DNA of 64,000 bases from Gordonia hydrophobica NBRC 16057 (lineage in GTDB: Bacteria > Actinomycetota > Actinomycetes > Mycobacteriales > Mycobacteriaceae), in contig NZ_BCWU01000004.1 of assembly GCF_001592365.1 (NCBI RefSeq), positions 310,001 to 374,000 of the forward strand, in the 5' to 3' direction. A model generated the notes under the pieces. The model was not told where the DNA came from. It worked only from the letters and a program-made list of their open reading frames with translations, and did no database searches. Position numbers and translations under genes: made by a program. The number at the start of each line of letters is the position of its first letter. Positions within the stretch are counted from its first letter, which is position 1. Shown one piece after another: positions 11,506-19,303 of this stretch.

Positions 11506-12291
11506 TCAGATGATCTTCGCTGCGGCCAGGTACTCGGCGACCTTGGTGCCGCCGTCGCCCTCGTCGGTGACGCGCTCGCCGGCGGTCTTCTCCGCCTTCG
11601 GGGTCACACCGGTGACCGTGCTGCCCGCGTTGGCGAGGCCGACAGTGTCGGCGTCGACACCGATCTCGGCCAGGGTCAGCACAGCGACTTCCTTCTTCTT
11701 TGCGGCCATGATGCCCTTGAAGGACGGGAAGCGCGGCTCGTTGATCTTCTCGTTGACCGAGACGATCGCGGGCAGCGATGCCTCGATGTTGAAGATGCCC
11801 TCGTCGGTCTCACGCTCACCGCGCAGGGTCTCACCGTCGATCTCCAGCTTGCGCAGGTGAGTCAGGTGCGGCAGTTCCAGGTACTCGGCGATCATGGCCG
11901 GCACGGCACCGCTGCGGCCGTCGGTGGCCTCATTGCCTGCGATGACCATTTCAACGCCCTCGACGGTGCCCAGGGCGGAAGCCAGAACGTAGGCGGTCTG
12001 AACCGCGTCGCTGCCGTGCATCAGGTCGTCCTTAATGTGGATCGCCTTGTCGGCGCCCATCGACAGCGCCTTGCGGATGGCATCGGTGGCGCGCTCGGGA
12101 CCCACGCAGAGGAGGGTCACCTCGCCCCCGTTGGCTTCCTTGATCTGCAGCGCCTCTTCCACAGCACGCTCGTTGATCTCATCGAGCACTGCGTCAGCGG
12201 CTTCCCGGTCGAGCGTGAAGTCGCCATCGGCGAGCTTGCGCTCGGACCACGTGTCGGGAACCTGCTTGATCAGAACGACAATATTCGTCAT
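11506..12291 (-). CDS. etfB: Electron transfer flavoprotein subunit beta
   Basis: EtfB pairs with EtfA and binds AMP. The 261-aa protein has the family start TNIVVLIKQVPDTW, the AVEEALQIKE helix and the signature VIAGNEATDGRSGAVPAMIAEYL near the middle. It heads the etfB-etfA operon. The divergent promoter region toward the MGLP-type methyltransferase holds a 16-bp perfect palindrome 36 bp upstream of the etfB start, which suggests control by a dimeric repressor such as a TetR-type regulator of lipid degradation. Confidence 0.97.
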   Translation of the reverse strand: MTNIVVLIKQVPDTWSERKLADGDFTLDREAADAVLDEINERAVEEALQIKEANGGEVTLLCVGPERATDAIRKALSMGADKAIHIKDDLMHGSDAVQTAYVLASALGTVEGVEMVIAGNEATDGRSGAVPAMIAEYLELPHLTHLRKLEIDGETLRGERETDEGIFNIEASLPAIVSVNEKINEPRFPSFKGIMAAKKKEVAVLTLAEIGVDADTVGLANAGSTVTGVTPKAEKTAGERVTDEGDGGTKVAEYLAAAKII

Positions 12292-12326
12292 GGGTCTTCG
12301 TCGACCTCCTGCATCGGGTTCGGCAA

Positions 12327-12342
12327 CTTACCGGCCGGTAAG
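12327..12342. promoter_or_regulatory. Perfect 16-bp palindrome upstream of etfB
   Basis: The sequence CTTACCGGCCGGTAAG is exactly self-complementary. It lies 36 bp upstream of the etfB start in the divergent etfB/methyltransferase region. Its form suits a TetR-type operator. The half-site CCGGTAAG also occurs upstream of the enoyl-CoA hydratase gene at 23838-23845. The cognate regulator is unknown. Confidence 0.55.
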
Positions 12343-12449
12343 GCCATGGGTCATTCCCCACTTTAGCGGCTGGCGTCTACGGCGAGAACATGGCACCGAT
12401 CACTTGCCGCATGGCAGCGAGCGTCGACGTATGCCTTACAGTCAGCACG

Positions 12450-13253
12450 ATGACCGATAACCAGCCGACGCAACCGGAATCCGATGCGCACACCGACCAG
12501 CTCGTGCTGACCGGTGAACGAACCGTACCCGGAATCGACGCCGAGAACTACTGGTTCCGCCGACACGAGGTGGCCTACGAGCACATCCTCGACCGCTGCG
12601 CGGGCGTCGACGTCCTCGAAGCCGGATCCGGCGAGGGTTACGGGGCGTCCATGCTCGCAACGCGCGCGAAGTCTGTGACCTGCGTCGACTACGACGAGCA
12701 GGCCGTCGCGCACACGCGGCACCGCTACCCGGAACTGATCGTCCACCAGGGCAATCTGATCGACCTGCCGCTGGCCGATGGATCGGTCGACGTCGTCGTC
12801 AACTTCCAGGTGATCGAGCATCTGTGGGATCAGAGCGCCTTCGTCGCCGAATGCCATCGGGTGCTGCGTCCCGGCGGCGTGCTGCTGATGAGCACCCCCA
12901 ACCGCATCACCTTCTCCCCCGGTCGCGACACCCCGTTGAACCCCTTCCATACACGTGAATTGAACGCACGGGAGATGACCGAGCTGCTGACCGGGCCGGA
13001 CGAATCATCGGGCTTCCACGTCCCTCAGATGCTGGGCGTCTTCCACGGCGCGGCCCTGCGTTCCCTGGACGAGAAGTGGGGCGGGTCGATCATCGACGCG
13101 CAGATCGAGCGCGCGCTCGCAGGCGAACCGTGGCCCGACGACCTGACCGCCGACGTCGCCGCCGTCACGACCGCCGACTTCGACATCGTGTCGTCCGACG
13201 ACGCCGACATCGACGCCAGCCTCGATTTGTTCGCGGTGGCCGTCCGACGCTGA
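12450..13253 (+). CDS. Class I SAM-dependent methyltransferase (MGLP cluster, Rv3030-like)
   Basis: The 267-aa product has SAM-binding motif I VLEAGSGEGYG, an acidic motif II strand (VTCVDYDEQAV) and the post-motif VVNFQVIEHLWDQ, all typical of Rossmann-fold methyltransferases acting on small molecules or sugars. It is the first gene of a tightly coupled plus-strand trio with a GH57 enzyme and a GT4 glycosyltransferase (TGATG overlaps). In M. tuberculosis the same trio (Rv3030-Rv3032) is linked to synthesis of 6-O-methylglucose lipopolysaccharides, cytosolic polysaccharides that modulate fatty-acid synthase I. I infer sugar O-methylation here. The ATG at 12450 was chosen over an earlier in-frame start because the family begins there. 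Confidence 0.82.
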   Translation: MTDNQPTQPESDAHTDQLVLTGERTVPGIDAENYWFRRHEVAYEHILDRCAGVDVLEAGSGEGYGASMLATRAKSVTCVDYDEQAVAHTRHRYPELIVHQGNLIDLPLADGSVDVVVNFQVIEHLWDQSAFVAECHRVLRPGGVLLMSTPNRITFSPGRDTPLNPFHTRELNAREMTELLTGPDESSGFHVPQMLGVFHGAALRSLDEKWGGSIIDAQIERALAGEPWPDDLTADVAAVTTADFDIVSSDDADIDASLDLFAVAVRR

Positions 13254-14782
13254 TGGCTGTCGAGAAGATTCCCGGCCAGTTCACCCTGGTACTGCATTCC
13301 CACCTGCCGTGGCTGGCCAATCACGGTCGCTGGCCGGTCGGCGAGGAATGGCTGTACCAGTCGTGGGCGCACTGCTACCAGCCGGTGTTCGCCGCGCTGC
13401 GCCGCCTGGCCGACGACGGGTTCACCGATGTGCTCTCGCTGGGCATCACGCCGGTCCTGTCCGCCCAGCTCGACGACCCGCACTGCGGCACATCCATGTA
13501 CGAGTGGCTCGCCGACTGGCAGCTGCGCGCGATGGAGGCGGCGACGTCGACCGATCCCGATCGACGCCGCATGGGCCATCGCGAGTTCCGGTCGGCGGCG
13601 ACGGCTCTGCATGACTTCGAGACCCAGTGGCGGCACGGCGGCAGCCCGCAGATCCGACCGCTCATCTCCTCCGGGGTCATCGAACTGCTCGGCGGCCCCC
13701 TCGCCCACCCCTTCCAGCCGCTGCTCGACGAGCGGCTGCGTCGCCTCTCCCTCAGTGAGGGGCTCGCCGACGCGACGCTGCGCTGGGGCACCCGGCCCAC
13801 CGGCATCTGGGCCCCCGAATGCGCCTACACCCCCGGCATGGAACGCGAGTATCAGGAGGCCGGCGTCGGCCACTTCATGGTCGACGGGCCCACCCTCCAC
13901 GGCGACACCGCGTTGGGTCGTCCGGTCGGCGACACCGACGTCGTCGCCTTCGGTCGCGACCTGACCGTCAGTTACCGCGTGTGGTCGCCGAAGTCCGGCT
14001 ATCCCGGGCACGCGAACTACCGCGACTTTCACACCTACGACCACCAGACCGGCTTCAAACCTGTGCGCGTCACCGGCAAAAACGTGCCGAGTGAGAATAA
14101 GAAGCCCTACGACCCGTCGCTCGTCGACCCGGTCATCGACAAGCACGTCGACGACTTCATCGGGTGCATCCGGGACCGCTTGGTCTCCGAGTCGGAGCGG
14201 ATCGGTCGGCCCGCGCACGTCGTCGCCGCGTTCGACACCGAGTTGTACGGCCACTGGTGGTACGAGGGTCCCATCTGGCTGGAACGACTGATGCGACGAC
14301 TGCCCGAGGCGGGCATCACCGTCGGATCCCTCGCGACCGCCCGCGCCGAGGGCTACGTCGGCCAGCCGGTCGAGCTGCAGGACTCGTCGTGGGGTTCCGG
14401 CAAGGACTGGCGAGTGTGGGAGGGCCCGCAGGTGCAGCACCTGGTTCAGTTGAATCGCGAGGTCACCGGCACTGCGCTCGACTCGCTCGACAAGCGGCTC
14501 GCCGGGAGCAGTGGACGCGACGCGGTGGCCGACCAGATCCTGCGCGAGACGCTGATGACCGTGCAGTCCGACTGGCCGTTCATGATCTCGAAGGACACCG
14601 CGGCCGGGTACGCGCAGGACCGTGCCTACAAACACGCCCACGCCACACGCGAGATCTGCGCGGCGTCGGATGCGGGGAAAGACGGTCGGACGGCGCAGTT
14701 GGCCGCCGGATGGCGACGCGCCGACAATCTGTTCGGCGCCCTGGACGCTCGACGGCTCCCGGGCCGGGAAGGCGGATTCTGA
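13253..14782 (+). CDS. GH57 family alpha-glucan branching-type enzyme (Rv3031-like)
   Basis: This 509-aa protein is a glycoside hydrolase family 57 / DUF1957 enzyme. It has the N-terminal LVLHSHLPW motif, the catalytic nucleophile Glu189 in GIWAPECAY and the acid/base Asp328 in AAFDTELYGHWWYEG. The C-terminal helical domain contains DWPFMISKDTAAGYA, as in GH57 branching enzymes. In the MGLP pathway the homologue is proposed to process the growing methylglucan. Its ATG overlaps the methyltransferase stop (TGATG) and its stop overlaps the glycosyltransferase start, so the three are translated together. The activity (branching or hydrolysis) cannot be decided from sequence alone. Confidence 0.88.
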   Translation: MAVEKIPGQFTLVLHSHLPWLANHGRWPVGEEWLYQSWAHCYQPVFAALRRLADDGFTDVLSLGITPVLSAQLDDPHCGTSMYEWLADWQLRAMEAATSTDPDRRRMGHREFRSAATALHDFETQWRHGGSPQIRPLISSGVIELLGGPLAHPFQPLLDERLRRLSLSEGLADATLRWGTRPTGIWAPECAYTPGMEREYQEAGVGHFMVDGPTLHGDTALGRPVGDTDVVAFGRDLTVSYRVWSPKSGYPGHANYRDFHTYDHQTGFKPVRVTGKNVPSENKKPYDPSLVDPVIDKHVDDFIGCIRDRLVSESERIGRPAHVVAAFDTELYGHWWYEGPIWLERLMRRLPEAGITVGSLATARAEGYVGQPVELQDSSWGSGKDWRVWEGPQVQHLVQLNREVTGTALDSLDKRLAGSSGRDAVADQILRETLMTVQSDWPFMISKDTAAGYAQDRAYKHAHATREICAASDAGKDGRTAQLAAGWRRADNLFGALDARRLPGREGGF

Positions 14783-16032
14783 TGCGCGTGCTGGTGGTCT
14801 CGTGGGAGTACCCGCCCGTCGTGGTCGGCGGACTCGGGCGCCACGTGCACCATCTGGCCGAGGCCGTCGCCGCCGAAGGGCACGAGGTGATCGTGCTGAC
14901 CCGCCATCCGTCCGGCACCGACGCACTGACCCATCCCACCACCGACACCGTTGTCAACGGTGTTCGGGTCATCGCGGTCGCCGAGGATCCGCCCGCATTC
15001 GACTTCGGCGCCGACATGATGGCGTGGACCCTCGCGATGGGCCACGGCTTCGTCCGCGCCGGGCTCCGCATCCTGCGCGACGAGCCCGCCCCCGACGTCG
15101 TGCACGCGCACGACTGGTTGGTGGCGCACCCCGCGATCGCCCTGGCCGAGTACTTCGACGCTCCCCTCGTCTCCACGCTGCACGCCACCGAGGCAGGTCG
15201 ACACAGCGGTTGGGTGGCCGGGCACATCAACCGGCAGGTGCACTCGGTGGAGTGGTGGCTCGCCAACGCCTCCGACGCGCTCATCACCTGCTCGGCGTCG
15301 ATGCACGACGAGGTCGTGACGCTCTTCGGCCCCGATCTGCCGCCGATCTCCGTCATCCACAACGGCATCGACGTCGGGACTTGGAACTTCGTCGACCGCG
15401 CCGTCCGCATCGAACCGCCGCACCTGCTGTTCGCAGGCCGACTCGAGTACGAGAAGGGCATGCAGGATCTCCTCGAAGCTCTTCCCGCCATTCGCCGTGC
15501 TCACCCCGGCACCCACTTGACCGTCGCAGGCGACGGCACGCAGACGGCGTGGCTGCACGAGTTGGCGCACGAGCACGAGGTGACCGCGGCCGTCGACTTC
15601 GTCGGCAAGAAGGACCGCGAGGGGCTGATGGACCTGATGCATCGGTGCGATGCGATCGTCCTCCCGAGCCGGTACGAGCCGTTCGGCATCGTCGCTCTCG
15701 AAGCGGCGGCGACCGGGATCCCACTCATCACGTCGACGGCGGGTGGGCTCGGCGAAGCGGTCGCCGACGGTGAGACCGGTTGGACGTTCGAGCCATTCGA
15801 CCCGGCCGGAATCGCCATCGCCGTCTGCGCCGCGCTCGACGACCCTGCCGCAGCCCAGGTCCGCGCCCGGTGCGGTCGGACCCGCTTGGGCGTGGAATTC
15901 ACCTGGCAGGCCATCGCGGCCCGCACCGCCGAGGTGTACCAGGCGGCTCAACGCCGCCCCGATCGCCCGCTGGGCCGCCCGACGATCTCGATGCGCCCGA
16001 TGCCCGAGCGAGACCCGTCGAAGGACGTGTAG
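14782..16032 (+). CDS. GT4 family glycosyltransferase (Rv3032-like)
   Basis: The 416-aa protein has two Rossmann-like domains. The N-terminal sugar-acceptor domain starts RVLVVSWEYPPVVVGGLG; the C-terminal nucleotide-sugar domain holds HLLFAGRLEYEKGMQDLL and the E-x7-E motif in SRYEPFGIVALEAA. This layout is typical of GT4 retaining transferases and close to glycogen-synthase-like enzymes. M. tuberculosis Rv3032 is an alpha-1,4-glucosyltransferase implicated in MGLP and glucan elongation; position and neighbours agree. The start is the ATG overlapping the GH57 stop. The gene is the last of the coupled trio and is followed by the gene-free stretch leading to the HNH gene. Confidence 0.9.
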   Translation: MRVLVVSWEYPPVVVGGLGRHVHHLAEAVAAEGHEVIVLTRHPSGTDALTHPTTDTVVNGVRVIAVAEDPPAFDFGADMMAWTLAMGHGFVRAGLRILRDEPAPDVVHAHDWLVAHPAIALAEYFDAPLVSTLHATEAGRHSGWVAGHINRQVHSVEWWLANASDALITCSASMHDEVVTLFGPDLPPISVIHNGIDVGTWNFVDRAVRIEPPHLLFAGRLEYEKGMQDLLEALPAIRRAHPGTHLTVAGDGTQTAWLHELAHEHEVTAAVDFVGKKDREGLMDLMHRCDAIVLPSRYEPFGIVALEAAATGIPLITSTAGGLGEAVADGETGWTFEPFDPAGIAIAVCAALDDPAAAQVRARCGRTRLGVEFTWQAIAARTAEVYQAAQRRPDRPLGRPTISMRPMPERDPSKDV

Positions 16033-16134
16033 CAACACCACCGGCGCCTCCCTCGCCACGGCTGGCATGTGTCCAGCGATCGTAGGAACGACGATATCCG
16101 TCGACTCTGACAGTACCGTGTTCTATCACGTGAA

Positions 16135-16150
16135 TCGAACACTTGTTTTC
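16135..16150. promoter_or_regulatory. Candidate LexA (SOS) box
   Basis: TCGAACACTTGTTTTC matches the mycobacterial LexA consensus TCGAAC-N4-GTTCGA in 9 of 12 defined positions. Some 13E12-family genes of mycobacteria are SOS-controlled, which fits a DUF222-HNH gene downstream. The box is unusually far (about 640 bp) from that start codon. Confidence 0.4.
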
Positions 16151-16378
16151 TTTAGATGTGGTCTATATCATAGTAGGTACAGCTTCATCGGGATGACTGG
16201 AAGGTCGTCTCGTGTTGTTTGAGAATTTCATAGCCGTCGCGCACAGGCGACACGGACTGCTTCCGTAGCAAGGGGCTTTAAGGGGTGGTCGGTGGGTGCG
16301 CACGGAAGCAGGACCGCCGTCGGTTCGAGTGTTCGGCCGGCAGGGGTTATGCGGATCGACGCCGAATCGCCGTGAGTC

Positions 16379-16491
16379 GGCCCCTTGGGTTGGAGTCACT
16401 TCTCGGGTCGGCCCCTGGGGTAGTGGGCCGCGTCCCGGATCGGCTCCTTGGGTTGGAGTCGCGTCTCGAGTTGGCCCCTTGGGTTGGGGCC
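16379..16491. repeat. Degenerate hairpin repeats (CTTGGGTTGG units)
   Basis: The unit GGCCCCTTGGGTTGG occurs at 16379 and 16473, with a variant GGCTCCTTGGGTTGG at 16442 and a shorter GGCCCCTGGGG between them. The last copy forms a perfect hairpin, GGCCCC-TTGGGTT-GGGGCC (16473-16491), and the others form weaker versions. Copies are followed by similar GTCRCKTCTCGRGT tails. No coding meaning is evident. Confidence 0.6.
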
Positions 16492-16792
16492 GGGCGATGC
16501 GGGTGATCCAGTGCCGGGCCTTCGGGCCGGCGGCCTGTCCTGCGACGTCGCCAGACCACCCGGTCCCTCTGGGTTTCGGGTGTGTCTGGCGGCGGGGTGA
16601 CTGCTTGCGTCGGGTTCGGTGTCGTGCGTGTTGTCCACCGTCTGCGGTGCGTCTGTTCTCCTGCTCGGTGATCCCGGGCCGGAGGCGATGCTCCGCTACA
16701 CATTTCAGGGTGCGTTCCCCATCGGGGCGTGCTCAGCCAGGATTGCGGCCCGTATCGGGTCGTGTTCGCTAAGGAAGGCAAGGGGGATTGCC

Positions 16793-18160
16793 GTGGCTAT
16801 TGTCGACGTCATCACTGAATTCGCTGATGCGCTCATCGAAGCGCTCAGCCCACCCACTCTCGCTGCACCCGGGGGAGAACTCGCATCCTTGTGTGCGTCT
16901 CCTTCGACGGTCGGTTTCGATGACGCTGTCATCGGGCAGACGATGGTGCAGTTGACTCGGGTGGTCAATCTCGCTGGGACGGCGATGTCGGGGTTGACCG
17001 ACGCCGCCGGACGGGCCGGACTGCCGGCTCGGAAACGAGTCAAAACCAGCACCGACCTGCTCAAGCAGTTGGGGATCACGCCGGCAGCCGCCCATCGATA
17101 CGCGCGGACCGGGCACGCAGCTCACACGATGCCGGGCGTGATGGTTCACGCACGAACCGGCGGCGTTCCGATCGAACAGCTCGATGCCATCGGGAAAGGC
17201 ATCTCCTTCGTCGGCAAGCGGGTTCCGCTGGATGAGGATCGGCGCGCGGATCTGGCTCGGCGACTCTCCTGCCAGGTCACGCCGGCGGATGTGTCCCAGC
17301 GGGCTCGGGAACTCGCCCTGGAATGGGCACCCGAGATCGACGAGACCGATCCCGATGCGGTACCGATCGCCGAAAACTCCGATCTCAATGAGATGACGTT
17401 GGTGACCGGGGACGACGGCCGCACGACCGGGACGTTCGATCTGGATGCGCTGACCGGCGAAGAGCTCAATCAGGCGCTCGATCCATTGTGTAAGCCGATT
17501 CCGCAGCCGGACGGCTCACGCGATCCACGCAACGCTCAGCAACGTCGCGCTGATGCGCTCGCGCACGTCATCCGCACCTACCTGAACGGGAAGGAGCGGC
17601 CGACCGTGTCGGGAGGGGTTATTCCGCACGTCACGATGATCGTTCCGACGCAGTGCGGTGACGGCACGAGCGCACCGGGTTCGGTGCCCGAGGGTTCGTC
17701 GCAGGTCGCCTCGCTCGGTTTCACCGGCCCGGTCTCCCCGGCGACTGTCGGACTGGTCCTCTGCGAGGCAGCGATGCGCCGCGTGATCCTCGACCAGAAT
17801 TCCGCACCGCTGGACGTCGGCCGCGAGCATCGTCTGGTGACCGCGGGCCTCCGGCGGGCGCTGGAAGCCCGCGACCGAGGTTGCGCGTTCCCGGGCTGCG
17901 GACGCCCGATCTCCTGGACTGACGCCCACCACTGCACCCCCTGGTCAGAGGGCGGCGACACCGCGATCGACAACTGCGTCCTGCTCTGCCGCATGCACCA
18001 CACCCTGATCCATCAAACCGGCTGGGAAGTGTTCATCGGCCACGATCGGCACCCGTGGTTCCGCCCGCCTCTCGACCCGCAACACCCGGACCGCCGCCGC
18101 GAACCGATTCGCTCCAACGCGAGAAGGACGATGACCTCAGCGCCAACGGCGGCAGCGTAA
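16793..18160 (+). CDS. DUF222 domain HNH endonuclease (13E12 repeat family)
   Basis: The 455-aa product belongs to the DUF222-HNH family that is abundant and strain-variable in mycolic-acid actinobacteria and includes the mycobacterial 13E12 repeats. The N-terminal 300 residues are the DUF222 region. The C-terminal HNH nuclease has RGCAFPGCGRP, WTDAHHCTPWSEGG, NCVLLCRMHH and a following HQTGW, giving the zinc cysteines and catalytic His. I chose the GTG at 16793 because a strong Shine-Dalgarno (AAGGAAGG...GGGGG) precedes it; the frame is open to 16619 but lacks family similarity. It splits the MGLP cluster and is flanked by repeats, suggesting mobility. Its cellular function is unproven. Confidence 0.88.
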   Translation: MAIVDVITEFADALIEALSPPTLAAPGGELASLCASPSTVGFDDAVIGQTMVQLTRVVNLAGTAMSGLTDAAGRAGLPARKRVKTSTDLLKQLGITPAAAHRYARTGHAAHTMPGVMVHARTGGVPIEQLDAIGKGISFVGKRVPLDEDRRADLARRLSCQVTPADVSQRARELALEWAPEIDETDPDAVPIAENSDLNEMTLVTGDDGRTTGTFDLDALTGEELNQALDPLCKPIPQPDGSRDPRNAQQRRADALAHVIRTYLNGKERPTVSGGVIPHVTMIVPTQCGDGTSAPGSVPEGSSQVASLGFTGPVSPATVGLVLCEAAMRRVILDQNSAPLDVGREHRLVTAGLRRALEARDRGCAFPGCGRPISWTDAHHCTPWSEGGDTAIDNCVLLCRMHHTLIHQTGWEVFIGHDRHPWFRPPLDPQHPDRRREPIRSNARRTMTSAPTAAA

Positions 18161-18191
18161 CCACAGCGGAAGCCGTACGACGCAGGAAGCA

Positions 18192-18302
18192 GCGCGGGGA
18201 GGGGCGGAGTGGTCACGACCGCCGAGCCCTCCGCAGGGACGAGGCGCTAGCCGAGGAGCGAGGACTGCCGAGGTGGCGTGACCACTCCGCCCCTCCCCGC
18301 GC
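18192..18302. repeat. 26-bp perfect inverted repeat element
   Basis: Two 26-bp arms (18192-18217 and 18277-18302) are perfect reverse complements, starting GCGCGGGGAGGGGCGGAGTG on the left. They flank a 59-bp centre rich in GAGG/GCGAGG units. The element fills the space between the convergent HNH gene and the acetyltransferase gene. It may act as a bidirectional terminator or be a small non-coding palindromic mobile element. Confidence 0.75.
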
Positions 18303-18414
18303 GGGCACAACCCTTCACGCCGCTCCCCACGCGGGCGGGAACCACCCGCACGAGACGAAAGACCGCCGACAACGCAGGTCCGCGCTCGGCCCACTGCAAG
18401 CGGGGCCCGACGTA

Positions 18415-19176
18415 CTACCCCGTCTCGCCGGTCTTCTTCTCCGCCGCAGCCTTTTTGCGTTCGATGTCGGCGAGAGCGCGCTCGTACTCGGCGCGCTGCT
18501 CGGCACCCGCCTCCCAGGCCGCTTTGCGATCCTTGACCACGCGGGCGGGAGCACCGACCGCGATCGAGTAGTCCGGGATGACACCGCGGACCACCGCATG
18601 CGCGCCCAGCACGCAGCCGCGCCCGACAGTCGTGTTGCGCAGGACCGTCACTTTGGCGGCGACCCACGTGTCGGGACCGATGCGAACCGGTCCCTTCGCG
18701 ATGCCCTGGTCTTTGATCGGCAGTTCCAGGCTGTCAGTGACGTGATCGAAATCGCAGATGTAGCACCAGTCCGCGACCAGCGTCGAGCCGCCGATCTCCA
18801 TGTCCAGGTACGCGTTCACGACGTTGTTGGCGCCGAAGACGGCCTTGTCTCCGATTCGGAGACTGCCTTCGTGGCAGCGGATCGAGTTGCCGTCGCCGAT
18901 GTGGACCCAGCGACCGATCTCCATCCGCGCCAGCTCCGGGGTCGCGTGGATCTCCACGTTCCGACCGAGAAAGAGCATGCCGCGGAGCACGATGTGCGGG
19001 TTCGCCAGGCGGAAGCGAGCGAGGCGGTAGTAACGGACCAGGTACCACGGTGTCCACGCTCGATTCCGCTTCACCCACCGCAGCGAGTCCAGGGTGAGAA
19101 ACCGGACTTGCTGCGGGTCGCGGCGTCGTCCGGCGCGCCAACGAGAGCGATACGACGCGTTCCACATGGTGGTCAT
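18415..19176 (-). CDS. Left-handed beta-helix (hexapeptide) acetyltransferase, Rv3034c-like
   Basis: The 253-aa protein contains hexapeptide repeats (IGRWVHIGDGNSIRC, IGDKAVFGANNVVN, IGPDTWVAAKVTVL) that form a left-handed beta-helix, ending with the VGAPARVVKDR signature of O-acetyltransferases and a charged C-terminal helix. In M. tuberculosis the equivalent (Rv3034c) lies in the MGLP cluster and is proposed to acylate the polysaccharide; short acyl groups are known MGLP decorations. I start it at the ATG at 19176, as upstream sequence (to 19383) is arginine-rich and overlaps the divergent lipoprotein gene. The acyl donor and target are inferred. Confidence 0.83.
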   Translation of the reverse strand: MTTMWNASYRSRWRAGRRRDPQQVRFLTLDSLRWVKRNRAWTPWYLVRYYRLARFRLANPHIVLRGMLFLGRNVEIHATPELARMEIGRWVHIGDGNSIRCHEGSLRIGDKAVFGANNVVNAYLDMEIGGSTLVADWCYICDFDHVTDSLELPIKDQGIAKGPVRIGPDTWVAAKVTVLRNTTVGRGCVLGAHAVVRGVIPDYSIAVGAPARVVKDRKAAWEAGAEQRAEYERALADIERKKAAAEKKTGETG

Positions 19177-19303
19177 GAAGACAAACACTAAACGACCACT
19201 CGGCGCCGTCGGCCTGCAGCAGGCGAAAGCCGTGGCACTCAGACCAGATAGAGTCGTGCGCGGACGCGACAGCCGTCGCGGACGACGACCGGATCGGAGC
19301 ACG

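Larger units (their letters stand above)
16033..16792. other. Gene-free, partly AT-rich and hairpin-rich stretch
   Basis: About 760 bp without a convincing gene separate the GT4 gene from the DUF222-HNH gene. The part from about 16115 to 16260 is much richer in A/T than its surroundings and contains a dyad (GTGTTC at 16118 and GAACAC at 16137 around CACGTG) and an SOS-box-like sequence. The part from 16379 to 16491 carries repeats of a CTTGGGTTGG-type unit. The rest to 16780 is GC-rich with no family-like reading frame. Composition and position suggest acquired DNA carried with the HNH gene. Confidence 0.6.

Noticed and set aside
13025-14926. A 633-codon open frame antisense to the GH57 gene
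   Set aside because: Arg/Gly-rich without domains; the plus-strand GH57 has catalytic residues and coupled start/stop codons.
16296-16772. Overlapping frames in the repeat-rich region upstream of the HNH gene as candidate small genes
   Set aside because: Products are compositionally skewed, repeat-derived (PLGWS-like units) and lack a ribosome-binding site or family match.
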